From the NCBI GenBank assembly GCA_902825965.1, contig CADEDA010000004.1:171498-235497 (forward strand): a DNA stretch of 64,000 nucleotides, read 5' to 3'. The number at the start of each line of letters is the position of its first letter. The first letter of the stretch is position 1. The notes beneath the pieces were generated by a model. The model was given only the letters and a program-made list of their open reading frames with translations, was not told where the DNA came from and made no database searches. Positions 7,593 to 16,639 of this stretch are shown piece by piece. The DNA is from an uncultured Gemmatimonadota bacterium. Lineage in GTDB: Bacteria > Gemmatimonadota > Gemmatimonadetes > Gemmatimonadales > Gemmatimonadaceae. Made by a program: the position numbers and the translations under genes.

Positions 7593-8030
7593 ATGATGTA
7601 CGACGAACGAATGGTCGCCCCCATGCGCGCCGAACTCACGCGACTCGGCGTTGAGGAGCTGCGCACGGCGGCTGCGGTCGACGACGCGATCAAGCAGAAG
7701 TCCGGCACGCAGCTGGTCATCGTGAACTCCGTCTGCGGCTGTGCGGCGCGGAACATGCGGCCGGCGGTCGCCGTGGCGCTGGCGCACGGCGTGAAGCCGG
7801 ACAAGGCATATACCGTGTTCGCGGGCAACGATGCCGACGCCACGCGGCAGGCGCGCAGCTACTTCACCGGGTACGCTCCCAGCTCGCCGAGCATCGGCCT
7901 GCTGCGCGACGGCAAGCTGGTGCACATGATCGAGCGCTGGCAGATCGAGGGCCGCAGCGTGGACGCCATCGCGGCCGACCTCAAGAGCGCGTTCGACCAG
8001 CACTGCACGCCGAGCGCCGCCGCGCACTGA
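7593..8030 (+). CDS. BrxA/BrxB-type bacilliredoxin (YphP/YqiW family)
   Basis: 145 residues, thioredoxin-like fold. Bacilliredoxins remove bacillithiol from mixed disulfides; the active site CGC motif is seen in NSVCGCAARN (residues about 48-56), which matches the family. Two adjacent ATG codons begin the gene; either is possible. The final part has the expected GYAPSSPSIGLLRDGKLVHMIER strand-turn-strand. Bacillithiol synthesis genes are not visible here, so the thiol used is unknown. The gene is preceded immediately by a heptamer-repeat element rather than a normal Shine-Dalgarno region, and is convergent with the DUF4097 gene. Confidence 0.85.
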   Translation: MMYDERMVAPMRAELTRLGVEELRTAAAVDDAIKQKSGTQLVIVNSVCGCAARNMRPAVAVALAHGVKPDKAYTVFAGNDADATRQARSYFTGYAPSSPSIGLLRDGKLVHMIERWQIEGRSVDAIAADLKSAFDQHCTPSAAAH

Positions 8031-8032
8031 GC

Positions 8033-8074
8033 GGCGCCCGGGCTACGGCGCCCGGGTTATGGCGTCCGGGCGGG
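8033..8074. repeat. 14-base tandem repeat between convergent genes
   Basis: Three consecutive imperfect copies of a 14-base unit GGCGCCCGGGCTAC / GGCGCCCGGGTTAT / GGCGTCCGGGCGGG lie between the bacilliredoxin stop and the end of the DUF4097 gene, the last copy inside its C-terminus. Each copy is self-complementary at CCCGGG, so the array could fold as a bidirectional terminator. Confidence 0.5.
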
Positions 8075-9052
8075 CTCGGCGGGGAGCAGACGCACCTCAC
8101 CCTTGAACGCCCGCACCGTCAGCAGCGGTGATCGCTCCCCGGGGGAGTTGAGGGCGATGGCGCGTGCGCCGGGGCGCTTGCCGGCGCCACCATCGGGCTT
8201 GCCCGGCGCGCCGACGAAACGGGCCGCGTCGACGTGCAATCGCGCCGGGGCCTTGGCCGGCAGTCGCAGCTCGACGTCACCGCTGTGCGACTCGATCACC
8301 ACCTCCGCGTCGGCGGCCAGCGTGCCGCCCAGCCGCACCGTGCCGGAGATCGTCTCGATCCGCACGCGCCCCAGCGGCCCGCGCAGGGTCTCGATCGACC
8401 CCGTCACCGAGCCCAGCGTGGCGTCGCTCGACTGACCGGTCCAGAGCAGCGCCCCGCTCGCCGTCTTGGCGCGCAGCACGCTGGGTGAGCCGATGATCTC
8501 CACCGTGCCCTCCATCGACTCGGCCACCAGATCGCGCGGGTCGCCCAGCACGCGCACGGCGCCGCTCACGCTGCCGCAGTCCACGCCGCCGCTGAGTCCC
8601 TCCACGCTGATGTCGGTGGCGGCCCCGCGCACCCAGATCACCGCGCCGGCGGGGACGTAGAGCACGAACTCCGCCCGCGGCGTCGCCGCACCCTGGTCGC
8701 CCTCGATGCCCATCTTGATGCCGCGGCGATTGCCGCCGCCGAAGAACCGCGCGGCCTTGGAGATCGACCCGACGAGCGCCACGCTGTCCCGCTCCCAGCC
8801 GATCACCTGCACCGTACCGACCGCGTTGAACACCTTCACGAGGCCGTCGCGGTCGAGTGCCCAGCCGCGCGTGATCTTGACCATCGGACCGGCCGGACCC
8901 TGCGCGTGCAGCGCTGGCCCGTCGAGGGCGCCGATCGTGACGAGCACGCCGAGCACGATCACGAGTGTGTGGCTGCGCGCCGTCGCACGCACCTGCGAGA
9001 GCAGCGGCGTGTGCGGTCCGGCGCGCGGGATGGAGAGTGGTCGCATGGTCAT
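8057..9052 (-). CDS. DUF4097-type exported beta-solenoid protein
   Basis: 331 residues. An N-terminal hydrophobic stretch ending ALHAQ gives a signal peptide. The rest is a run of short beta-strand repeats (GVDCGSVSGAVRV, AESMEGTVEIIG, AKTASGALLWTG, GSVTGSIETLRG, IETISGTVRLGG, IESHSGDVELRL) of the DUF4097/putative adhesin type. Such proteins are commonly found behind ECF sigma and anti-sigma genes, as here. The ATG overlaps the upstream stop (ATGA), so the three genes form one operon transcribed leftward. Probably a periplasmic or cell-surface protein controlled by the sigma factor; its ligand is unknown. Confidence 0.75.
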   Translation of the reverse strand: MTMRPLSIPRAGPHTPLLSQVRATARSHTLVIVLGVLVTIGALDGPALHAQGPAGPMVKITRGWALDRDGLVKVFNAVGTVQVIGWERDSVALVGSISKAARFFGGGNRRGIKMGIEGDQGAATPRAEFVLYVPAGAVIWVRGAATDISVEGLSGGVDCGSVSGAVRVLGDPRDLVAESMEGTVEIIGSPSVLRAKTASGALLWTGQSSDATLGSVTGSIETLRGPLGRVRIETISGTVRLGGTLAADAEVVIESHSGDVELRLPAKAPARLHVDAARFVGAPGKPDGGAGKRPGARAIALNSPGERSPLLTVRAFKGEVRLLPAEPARTP

Positions 9053-9591
9053 GGCCCGATGGCGGACGCGACGTCGTTGGCACGCCGCAGGAAGTCGATC
9101 TTCTGTCGGTACGCCGACGCGACGAAGGCCTGGATGGCCGGGTCGCTGGGGCGTTCGGCGAGCGCCACCCGCGCCTCGGCGATCGCACCGTCGATCGTGC
9201 GCAGCGTGCGCTCGAGTACGGCGAGTGTGTTGGGATCCAGTCCCGCACGATGGCGTTGGAGGCTGGCCTCGAGGTCGGCGGCCGAGCGCTCGTAGCTGGC
9301 GAACTCCGTGCCCAGCGTGGCCCCGCCCGCGGGGTCACTGCGGCGCGCGAGTGTCCACGTGGTGGTCGCCGTGATGAGCACGAGGGCCGCGGCCGCCGCG
9401 AGCCAGCGGTAGCCGCCCCAGCGGCCCGCGCCGCGGCCGGGCCCGCCGTGGCCCTGGGCGGGCCGCAGGGCGATCTCGGCGCGGATCCCGGGCCAGAGGT
9501 CCTGTGCCGGCTCCACCTCGCGTGGCAGGGCCTGCACGGCCTCGCGCAGGCGCGCGGCGTCCCGCGGATCGAGTTCGTCGAAGTCGCTCAT
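9049..9591 (-). CDS. Putative anti-sigma factor, single membrane segment
   Basis: 180 residues. A charged N-terminal domain of about 65 residues, then one membrane helix (about 66-83, WLAAAAALVLITATTTWTLA), then a periplasmic helical region. The organisation and its place immediately after an ECF sigma gene (four-base overlap) match membrane anti-sigma factors, but I see no zinc-binding HxxxCxxC motif, so this is a position-based call. Codirectional with the sigma and DUF4097 genes. Confidence 0.6.
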   Translation of the reverse strand: MSDFDELDPRDAARLREAVQALPREVEPAQDLWPGIRAEIALRPAQGHGGPGRGAGRWGGYRWLAAAAALVLITATTTWTLARRSDPAGGATLGTEFASYERSAADLEASLQRHRAGLDPNTLAVLERTLRTIDGAIAEARVALAERPSDPAIQAFVASAYRQKIDFLRRANDVASAIGP

Positions 9592-10130
9592 CGGTCCAGT
9601 ACCTCCAGCAGCTTCTTGCGCGCCCGGAACAGCTGGGCGCGGATGGTCGCGGCGGCGACACCGGACATCGCCGCGATCTCCTCGTGGGAATACCCCTCGA
9701 TCTCGTGCAGGACGAAGGCGGTGCGGGCGCCCGGCGCCAGCCGCGAGATCGCCGCCTCGAGGTCCATCCGTCCTTCACGTCCCAACCCTTCGCCGTCGTG
9801 GTCCACGGGGGACTCGGGCAGCTCGTCGTACATCTCCACGCGCCCCTCCCGCCGGCGGCGCGAGCGATCGCCCACCAGGAAGCAGTTCACCGTGAGCCGA
9901 TGCAACCAGGTCTGGAAGCTGCTCTCGCCGCGGAACGACTCGAGCTTCTCCCAGGCGCGGACGAAGGCGTCCTGCACCAGCTCCTCCGCGCGCGCCCGGT
10001 CGGCGGTGAGCCTCAGGGCGAGCGCGTGCACACGCCCCACGTGGGCCCGGTAGACCCGGCCGAAGGCCTCCGCGTCGCCGGATTGGGCGGCGCGGACGTC
10101 GGCGAGCGATGGGGACGGGGCGGGGGGCAC
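9588..10130 (-). CDS. ECF-family RNA polymerase sigma factor
   Basis: 180 residues. Sigma-70 region 2 is at about 17-85 (GDAEAFGRVYRAHV, AEELVQDAFVRAWEKLESFRGESSFQTWLHRLTVNCF) and region 4 at about 125-176 (LAPGARTAFVLHEIEGYSHEEIAAMSGVAAATIRAQLFRARKKL), with a short linker and no region 3, the ECF pattern. It starts with GTG at 10130. It is the first gene of a leftward operon with a putative anti-sigma and a DUF4097 protein, so the operon is probably autoregulated. Target promoters not identifiable here. Confidence 0.9.
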   Translation of the reverse strand: MPPAPSPSLADVRAAQSGDAEAFGRVYRAHVGRVHALALRLTADRARAEELVQDAFVRAWEKLESFRGESSFQTWLHRLTVNCFLVGDRSRRRREGRVEMYDELPESPVDHDGEGLGREGRMDLEAAISRLAPGARTAFVLHEIEGYSHEEIAAMSGVAAATIRAQLFRARKKLLEVLDR

Positions 10131-10173
10131 GGTCAGCTTATCCGATGCCGGTGGCGGGGCGGGCGTTTACAGA

Positions 10174-10303
10174 AGGTGGCTGCGGTGTGGGTGGAGGTGG
10201 AAGGCGGCCCGGTCCGGGGGGATGCGCAAGGGAGCGAGTCCCCGTCGGAGACCCGCCCCCTCATCGCCGTTCCTCACACCTCACACCTCACACCTGCCCC
10301 TCT
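10174..10303. repeat. Intergenic heptamer-repeat element 2
   Basis: Occupies the gap between the sigma gene and the ABC permease stop. The G-arm at 10174-10206 contains GGTGTGG GTGGAGG TGGAAGG; the C-arm at 10270-10298 has three exact copies of TCACACC. The arms are partly complementary, separated by about 65 bases. Confidence 0.7.
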
Positions 10304-11633
10304 ACGACTGCCGTATCCAGCGCATCAGCTCCGCCATGCTCGGCCGCTTGCCGTACATCAGCAACCCGATCCGGTAGATCCGTGCGGCCATCCACACGCA
10401 GGCGAAGCACATCGCCAGCACGCCGGCGAGCACCGCGGCCAGTTCACCGATGCCGATCTCGGTGGCCGTCATGCGCATGGGCATGATGATCGGGGCCGAG
10501 AACGGCACCCAACTCACGATCTGCGCCAGGCGACCCGTGGGGTTGAGCAGCACGGGCTGGAGGAAGATGATGCTGAACACCAGCAGCATGATCACCGGCT
10601 GCGACGCCTGGTTGGCCTCCTCCTGGCTGCCCACCATCGCACCCACGGCCGCGAAGAGTGAGGCGTAGAGCGTGTAGCCCAGCAGGAAGAACAGCACCAG
10701 CGCCACCAGCACGGTGGGCGACACGGTCGGGAACGCCATCGGCGGCGGCGCGCCCATGCCGAGCATCTTGAACAGCGCCCCGCGCTGCGTCCAGAAGAAC
10801 ACGCCGCTGCTCAACCAGACGAGCTGCTGCGTGAGCCCCACCGCGCCCACACCGAGCACCTTGCCGGCGAGCAGCGTGTCGGGCGAGACGCTGGAGACGA
10901 TCACCTCGGCCACACGCGTGGTCTTCTCCTCGAGCACGCCGCGCAGGATCGCCTGGCCGTAGAACACGATGGAGAAGTAGAGCAGCATCGCCACGCCGCC
11001 GCCGAGGAAGGCGCTGGCCAGACCGGAGCCGCCCTTGCCGCGGTCGGTGATGCGGTCGGCGCTCAGCGAGATGCGCAGCCGCGTGAGCGACTCCGCCGTC
11101 GTGGCGGAGATGCCGGCGGCCTCGATGCGCATGGAGAGCAGGGCCGAGCGCAGTGCGGACTCGATCCGCTCCGTCTCCCCCACCGAGCCGGCGTTGCGTC
11201 CGGCGTACCGGGCCTCGCCCTTGTCCACCGTGGCGCTGTCGATCACCAGGAAGCCGACGAGCCGCTTCTCCTGCACCTCGGTGACCAACTGCGCCTCGCG
11301 CGCGGCCAACGCGTCCGCCGTGAGCACCTCGATCACCGGCCGCGGCACGACCGGCATCGCATTCACCGTCTCGGCCAGCGCCGGCGGCAGCGAGTCCGTG
11401 TTGGGCCGCGACGCGATGCGGTCGGCGAGCCGCTCGCCCAGCCCCGTGCCGGTGGCGTCGAGCACCGTGAACTGGCTCACGCCGGAGTTGCGCATGCCGC
11501 GGATGCTCAGGTAGCCGGGCAGCACCATGATGGTCGCGAAGAACAGCGGACCGAAGAGCGTGACGATGAGGAACCAGGGCGACCGCACCCGCTCCAGGTA
11601 CTCACGCTTGACCACTGCGAAGAGCTTAGCCAT
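10302..11633 (-). CDS. ABC exporter permease (NatB/ABC-2 type)
   Basis: 443 residues. One N-terminal membrane helix (about 19-42), then a long periplasmic domain (about 43-230) and five to six further helices, the ABC-2 family 'NatB' layout. It pairs with the ATPase encoded just upstream, whose end it overlaps by eight bases. The exported substrate is not evident; relatives export sodium or drugs, but that cannot be assigned here. The C-terminus ends a few bases from a heptamer-repeat element. Confidence 0.85.
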   Translation of the reverse strand: MAKLFAVVKREYLERVRSPWFLIVTLFGPLFFATIMVLPGYLSIRGMRNSGVSQFTVLDATGTGLGERLADRIASRPNTDSLPPALAETVNAMPVVPRPVIEVLTADALAAREAQLVTEVQEKRLVGFLVIDSATVDKGEARYAGRNAGSVGETERIESALRSALLSMRIEAAGISATTAESLTRLRISLSADRITDRGKGGSGLASAFLGGGVAMLLYFSIVFYGQAILRGVLEEKTTRVAEVIVSSVSPDTLLAGKVLGVGAVGLTQQLVWLSSGVFFWTQRGALFKMLGMGAPPPMAFPTVSPTVLVALVLFFLLGYTLYASLFAAVGAMVGSQEEANQASQPVIMLLVFSIIFLQPVLLNPTGRLAQIVSWVPFSAPIIMPMRMTATEIGIGELAAVLAGVLAMCFACVWMAARIYRIGLLMYGKRPSMAELMRWIRQS

Positions 11634-12591
11634 GTCCGCTCATCCCCTCTTCGACGCCCGAGGCGCCGACACGCTGAAGGAAGATCTGGTGCAGCGAGGG
11701 CTGCACCCGCTCGAACCGCGCGATGCGCGCCCCGGCCTCGAGGATGCGCCGCAGCAGCACCTGCGCGTCCGCGTTCGCGGCGAGCTCCACCTCGAAGAAC
11801 CGGCTCTGGTCGTCCACGCGCTCCACCAGCGCCTTGTCCTGCAGCACCCCCATCACCGCCGGCGAGGCGCTGCCTTCGAGCGCCAGGGCCACCGTGCGCC
11901 CCGCGTTCTCCGACTTCACCGCCGCCACGGCGCCGTCCAGTACCTTCTCGCCGCGTGCGATGATGCAGACCGCGTCGCAGAGCCGTTCGGCGTTGTCCAT
12001 CAGGTGCGTCGAGAAGATCACCGTCTTGCCGCGCCGCTTGAGGTCCACCACGGTGTCCTTGAGCGCCTGCGCGTTGATCGGGTCGAGCCCGCTGAACGGC
12101 TCGTCGAGGATCACCAGCTCGGGGTCGTGCAGCAGCGTGCCGATGAACTGCACCTTCTGCTGCATGCCGCGCGAGAGTTCGTCCACCTTGGCCTTGCCCC
12201 AGTCCTTCTCGGGCGTCCGCAGCGCGAGGCGGTCGAGCCACTCGTCGATCCGCGCGTCCGCCGTGCGCCGCGCCACGCCCTTGAGCTCGGCGAGGAACCG
12301 CAGCACGTCGCGCACGGCCATCTTCTTGTAGAGTCCGCGCTCCTCGGGGAGGTAGCCGATCCGGTCCTGGATGGCGCCGTCGCTGTGCGGCCGTCCGAGC
12401 AGGTGGATCGTGCCCGTGTCGGGCGCGATGATGTTGAGGATCATCCGGATGGTGGACGTCTTCCCAGCACCGTTGGGTCCGAGCAGGCCGTACACCGTGC
12501 CGCGCGGAACGGAGAGCGAGAGGTCGCGCACGGCCACGTGCGCGGCGTACCGCTTGGAGACGCCCCGGATATCGAGGGCGAGGTCGGTCAT
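11626..12591 (-). CDS. ABC exporter ATPase (NatA type)
   Basis: 321 residues. Walker A GLLGPNGAGKTSTIR, Q-loop in DRIGYLPEERGLY, signature LSRGMQQK (a NatA-type variant of LSGGQ), Walker B LVILDEPFSGLDP and H-loop STHLMDNAE are all present. The C-terminal ~90 residues form the small regulatory domain found in NatA-like ATPases. The ATG at 12591 was chosen; an upstream start would add 20 unlikely residues. Cotranscribed with the permease gene, which begins before its stop. Confidence 0.9.
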   Translation of the reverse strand: MTDLALDIRGVSKRYAAHVAVRDLSLSVPRGTVYGLLGPNGAGKTSTIRMILNIIAPDTGTIHLLGRPHSDGAIQDRIGYLPEERGLYKKMAVRDVLRFLAELKGVARRTADARIDEWLDRLALRTPEKDWGKAKVDELSRGMQQKVQFIGTLLHDPELVILDEPFSGLDPINAQALKDTVVDLKRRGKTVIFSTHLMDNAERLCDAVCIIARGEKVLDGAVAAVKSENAGRTVALALEGSASPAVMGVLQDKALVERVDDQSRFFEVELAANADAQVLLRRILEAGARIARFERVQPSLHQIFLQRVGASGVEEGMSGHG

Positions 12592-12670
12592 TGCAGTCCG
12601 GGGAAAGGGTGCCGGAATATACGGCGGGAGGGGCTGGTGCCAGCGGCACAAGCTCGCGACACTACGGGCG

Positions 12671-13609
12671 ATGCGACGCCCCGGGATTCAGTGGCTGACG
12701 ATGCTCGGACTCCTCCTCGGCGCCTGCGCGGAGGCGAAGGTCGCGCCGCCGGAGCCGCTGGTGGTGTTCACGGCCGTCAGTCTCGCCGCGCCGCTGCGCG
12801 CCGCGCTCGACACCTTCACGCAGCGCGAGGGCCTGCCGGCGGCCGCGCAGGAGGTCGCCGGCTCGGTGGAGCTCGCCCGGCGTGTTGCCGAGCTCGGCCG
12901 CACTCCCGACCTCATCGTCGTCGCCGACCCCGAGGTGCTGAGCCGGCACCTCGCGCCCGCACACGTGGACGGCTGGGTGCTGTTCGCCCGCAACCGGCTG
13001 GTGCTGGCCTACACGGACCGCTCCCGCGGCGCCGACCGCCTCAGCAGGGCGCGCTGGTACGAAATCCTTACACGCGACGACGTCGAGGTGGGTCGCACGG
13101 ACCCTGACCTCGTGCCAATCGGCTACCGCACGTTGCTCGCCTGGCGGCTCGCCGAGCGCCATCACGGCCGCGCGGGGCTCGAGGCGCAGCTCCTCGCGCG
13201 CAGCCCGCCACGCAACGTGCGCCCGGAGTCGGAGCTCGTGGCGTTGCTGCAGGCCGGTGAACTCGACTACGCCTGGCTCTACGAGTCGCAGGCCCGCGCC
13301 GTGGGGCTCCGCGTACTGCCGCTGCCGGTGGAGATCGACCTCTCGGACCCCGCGCTGGAGCAACGCTACGCCGAGGCGAGCATCCGTCTCCGCGGGCGCA
13401 CGGCGGCGGATTCCATCACCATGGCCGGCGCGCCCATCGTCTACGCCCTCGCGGTGCCGCGCGCCGCGCCGCAGCGCGCACGCGCCGAACGCGCCGCGCG
13501 ATTCCTCGTCTCGGACTCGGGCCGCGCGATCCTCGCCCGGCACGGCCTCAACACCATGGACAGCGTGCGGGCCGTCGGCAGCGTCGCCGCCTGGATGCGC
13601 GCGCCATGA
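12671..13609 (+). CDS. Molybdate/tungstate-type ABC substrate-binding lipoprotein
   Basis: 312 residues. A lipobox LLLGAC gives a lipid-anchored solute-binding protein. Residues onward match the type-2 periplasmic-binding fold of oxyanion binders (VVFTAVSLAAPLRAALDTF at the start, DLIVVADPEVLSRHL, VLFARNRLVLAYT, YAWLYESQARAVGLRVLPLPVEIDLS), as in WtpA/ModA/TupA. Oxyanion specificity (Mo versus W) cannot be decided from sequence. It is coupled by an ATGA overlap to the permease gene. A Mo hydroxylase is encoded 36-48 kb downstream, consistent with an oxyanion importer. Confidence 0.8.
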   Translation: MRRPGIQWLTMLGLLLGACAEAKVAPPEPLVVFTAVSLAAPLRAALDTFTQREGLPAAAQEVAGSVELARRVAELGRTPDLIVVADPEVLSRHLAPAHVDGWVLFARNRLVLAYTDRSRGADRLSRARWYEILTRDDVEVGRTDPDLVPIGYRTLLAWRLAERHHGRAGLEAQLLARSPPRNVRPESELVALLQAGELDYAWLYESQARAVGLRVLPLPVEIDLSDPALEQRYAEASIRLRGRTAADSITMAGAPIVYALAVPRAAPQRARAERAARFLVSDSGRAILARHGLNTMDSVRAVGSVAAWMRAP

Positions 13610-14388
13610 ACCGCATCGGCATCGCCACGGTCGTCGCCGGGCTGCTCGGCTCGCTGCTGCTGCTCTTCCTCGCCGCGCCCATCGTGCAGCTTGTGGGCTC
13701 GAGCGGGGCAGACGGCCTGCAGCGGCTCGGCAGCGACCTCGCGCTGCGGGACGCGCTGCTCCTCACCGCCGCCACCGCCACGGCCGCCACGCTGCTCGGG
13801 GTCCTCGGTGGCACACCCATCGCGTATCTGCTCGCGCGCCGCGAGTTCCCCGGCCGCGCGGTCATCTCCGCACTGCTCGACCTGCCCCTGCTCATCCCGC
13901 ATCCGGTCGCCGGCATGGCGTTGCTCCTCCTGCTCGGCCGCGACAGCGCCGTGGGGAGCGCCGCACTGGACCTCGGCCTGCGCATCGTCGGCACACCGCT
14001 CGGGATCGTCGCCGCGATGTTGTTCGTATCGGCACCGCTGTTCGTGAGCGGGGCCCGTGAGGCCTTCGCCCGCGTCGACGCGCGCTACGAGGGCGTCGCG
14101 CGCACACTCGGCGACCCGCCCTGGCGGGCGTTCCGTCGCGTGACGCTGCCGCTCGCCGGGCGTGGTCTCGTGGCATCGGCGGTGGTGATGTGGGCGCGGG
14201 CGGTGAGCGAGTTCGGTGCGGTGGTGATCCTCACCTACAATCCCAAGACGGTGAGTGTGCTCAGCTACGACCGGTTCACGGGCTTCGGGCTCTCCGAGGC
14301 GCTGCCGGTGGCGGCCGCCCTCGTGCTGCTCGCGCTGGTGCCGCTCGTGCTGCTCCGCGCCCTGCGCGCCGGGGAACCGCGCACATGA
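13606..14388 (+). CDS. Molybdate/tungstate-type ABC permease
   Basis: 260 residues with about six membrane helices. The cytoplasmic loop shows EAFARVDARYEGVARTLGDPPWRAFRRVTLPLAGRGL, the EAA/G-type motif that docks the ATPase, and HPVAGMALLLLLGR near the middle. Helix layout and the VSEFGAVVIL segment are characteristic of WtpB/ModB-like permeases. Its start overlaps the substrate-binding gene and its stop overlaps the ATPase start, both as ATGA. Confidence 0.88.
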   Translation: MNRIGIATVVAGLLGSLLLLFLAAPIVQLVGSSGADGLQRLGSDLALRDALLLTAATATAATLLGVLGGTPIAYLLARREFPGRAVISALLDLPLLIPHPVAGMALLLLLGRDSAVGSAALDLGLRIVGTPLGIVAAMLFVSAPLFVSGAREAFARVDARYEGVARTLGDPPWRAFRRVTLPLAGRGLVASAVVMWARAVSEFGAVVILTYNPKTVSVLSYDRFTGFGLSEALPVAAALVLLALVPLVLLRALRAGEPRT

Positions 14389-15413
14389 TCACGCTCGAGT
14401 CGGCACGGGCCAGCAAGGGGCGCTTCACGCTCGACGGCATCTCGCTGCACCTCGCGAGCGGACAGTACGGCGTGGTGATCGGCCCTGCGGGTTCGGGCAA
14501 GACCACGTTGCTCGAGCTCATCGCCGGCCTCGTGCCGCTGCGCGGCGGCCGGCTGCTGCTCGAGGGCGTCGAGGCGCAGCATCGGCCCGTCGAAGCCCGC
14601 CAGGTCGGCCTGGTCTACCAGCACGCGTACCTGTTCCCGCACCTGAGCGTGCGCGAGAACATCGCCTACGCCGGCGCCGCCGCGGACCTGCAACAGGAGC
14701 TCATCGCGCGGTTCGCGCTCTCCCCGCTGCTCGGTCGCGCCGTGGAGTCGCTCTCAGGTGGCGAGCGGCAACTCGTCGCCCTCGTACGCACGCTGGCCCG
14801 CCGCCCGCGCATGCTCCTCCTCGACGAACCGTTCAGCGCACTCGACCCCGGCCGGCGCACGCGCGTGCGCCGCGAGGTGCGGGCGCTGCACCGCGAGTGG
14901 GGACTCTCCACGCTGCAGGTCACGCACGACTTCACCGAGGCCGGATTGCTCGGGGACGTGGCCATGCTGCTCGATGCCGGACGCCTGTTGCAGAGCGGCC
15001 CGCCCACCGAACTCTTCCGCCGCCCCGCCAACGCGTTCGTCGCGGAGTTCCTCGGCGCCGAGAACGTGTTCGCCGGCACCGCCAAGGCACTGGGCGACGG
15101 GACGTTCGAGTTCGTCACCGGCGGACTCACACTGCACGCCGTCGGCGAGTTCGCGAACGGCCCGGCGCACGCGGTGCTGCGCGCCGAGGAGATCACGCTC
15201 GCGCGCGACCAGGGCCACGACTCGGCGCGCAACCGCTTCAGCGGCCGCATCGTGGACATCGAACCCCACGGTGCCGTGGCCCGCGTGACGGTGGACGTGC
15301 GCGGCGTGGCGATCGTCGCCGCTCTCACCGCCCGGTCGGCGCAGGACCTCGCGCTCGCACCGGGTCTCGCGGTGGTGCTGAGCTTCAAGGCGATGGCGGT
15401 GCACCTGTGCTGA
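14385..15413 (+). CDS. Molybdate/tungstate-type ABC ATPase with C-terminal TOBE region
   Basis: 342 residues. Walker A VVIGPAGSGKTT, Q-loop VGLVYQHAYLFPHL, signature LSGGERQL, Walker B MLLLDEPFSALDP and H-loop VTHDFTEA. After residue ~240 a TOBE-like domain (NVFAGTAKALGDG... RFSGRIVDIEPHGAVARVTVDVRGV) follows, typical of oxyanion importers. The start overlaps the permease gene. The stop overlaps the GTG start of the next (glycosyltransferase) gene by seven bases, so the transporter and the sugar-transfer trio are translationally linked. Confidence 0.9.
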   Translation: MITLESARASKGRFTLDGISLHLASGQYGVVIGPAGSGKTTLLELIAGLVPLRGGRLLLEGVEAQHRPVEARQVGLVYQHAYLFPHLSVRENIAYAGAAADLQQELIARFALSPLLGRAVESLSGGERQLVALVRTLARRPRMLLLDEPFSALDPGRRTRVRREVRALHREWGLSTLQVTHDFTEAGLLGDVAMLLDAGRLLQSGPPTELFRRPANAFVAEFLGAENVFAGTAKALGDGTFEFVTGGLTLHAVGEFANGPAHAVLRAEEITLARDQGHDSARNRFSGRIVDIEPHGAVARVTVDVRGVAIVAALTARSAQDLALAPGLAVVLSFKAMAVHLC

Positions 15414-16639
15414 ACGCCACGCGCATCCTCGTGGTCGCGTCCACGTTCCCCATGTCGGAGACGGACGCCTCGCCGCGTTTCGTGCGCGACCTCGTCGAGG
15501 CGATGCATCGCGAGGACCCCTCGCGGCGCTTCGCGGTCCTGGCGCCGCAGGTGGGCCGCGGCGGGCCCGCGCATCAGCGACACGAGCACTTCGAGGAGTT
15601 CCGCTTCCGGTACGCCTGGCCCGCGTCGCTGCAGCGACTCACGGGTCGCGGCATCGTGCCCACCCTCGCGGCCGAGCCCTGGCTGCTGCTCGTGCTGCCC
15701 TGGCTCTTCGTCGGGGAGTTCATCGCGCTCAGGCGCCTCGTGCGCCGCTGGGCGCCGGACGTGATCCACGCGCAGTGGTTCACGCCGCAGGGCGTGGTCG
15801 CGGCGCTGGTCGCGCGGTGGAGCGGCGTGCCTTGGGTGCTCACCACCCACGCCAGCGACGTGTCCATCTGGGATCGCGTGCCGCTCGTCGGCGCGCGTGT
15901 GGTGCGGGCGCTGCTGCCCACCGCCACGCGTATCACGGCCGTGAGCAGCGGCACACTCGGGCGCACGCGCAGGTTCTTCAGCGACGCCGAGTGGGCCGGC
16001 ATCGCGTCGAAGGTCGCGATCATCCCCATGGGGGCGCCCGGCGTCAGCACCGCAGCGGCGCCGTCCGGCGGCGACGAGCGGACGTTGTTGTTCATCGGCC
16101 GATTGGCCGAGAAGAAGGGGGTGCCGGTGCTGCTCGACGCGCTCGGTCGGCTGCCGGAGTCGGTGACGCTCACCATCGCCGGCACGGGACCCGACGAGGC
16201 GACCCTCCGCGCACAGGTCACCCGGCTGGGCCTCGAGTCCCGCGTGCGCTTCGCGGGGTTCGTGACCGGCGATGCCAAGCAGCAGCTGCTCGCATCGGCC
16301 GCCGTGGTGGTGGTGCCGTCGGTGGTCACGGCGGGTGGTGACGCCGAGGGGCTCCCAGTCGTGGTGCTGGAGGCGCTCGCGGCCGGCAAGCCCTGTGTGG
16401 CCTCCGACGAGAGTGGTGCCGGCGATGTGATCGTCGACGGCGAGAACGGCTTCCTCGTACCCGCCCGCGACGTCGAGCGCCTGCATCGCCGACTGGCCGA
16501 GGTGCTGGCGATGGATGCGGCCGCGCTCGCGCAACTGGCAGCACGTGCGACGGCGTCGATGCAGGCGCTGCAATGGCCGGTCATCGCGCGACGTCATCTG
16601 GAGTTCCTCTTCACCGATCTCCCGACCCCCCAGGGATGA
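15407..16639 (+). CDS. GT4-family glycosyltransferase
   Basis: 410 residues. Two Rossmann domains: N-terminal VVASTFPMSETDASPRFVRDL and donor-binding C-terminal domain with IGRLAEKKG (position about 228), ADSSGAG-equivalent ASDESGAGDVI, and GLPVVVLEALAAGKPCV, which contains the family's E-x7-E region. Likely transfers an activated sugar to a lipid or another sugar. The GTG at 15407 is chosen as it overlaps the transporter stop. It is coupled by ATGA to the HPr-kinase-like gene, so it acts in the same pathway as the following two genes. Acceptor not identifiable. Confidence 0.85.
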   Translation: MLNATRILVVASTFPMSETDASPRFVRDLVEAMHREDPSRRFAVLAPQVGRGGPAHQRHEHFEEFRFRYAWPASLQRLTGRGIVPTLAAEPWLLLVLPWLFVGEFIALRRLVRRWAPDVIHAQWFTPQGVVAALVARWSGVPWVLTTHASDVSIWDRVPLVGARVVRALLPTATRITAVSSGTLGRTRRFFSDAEWAGIASKVAIIPMGAPGVSTAAAPSGGDERTLLFIGRLAEKKGVPVLLDALGRLPESVTLTIAGTGPDEATLRAQVTRLGLESRVRFAGFVTGDAKQQLLASAAVVVVPSVVTAGGDAEGLPVVVLEALAAGKPCVASDESGAGDVIVDGENGFLVPARDVERLHRRLAEVLAMDAAALAQLAARATASMQALQWPVIARRHLEFLFTDLPTPQG

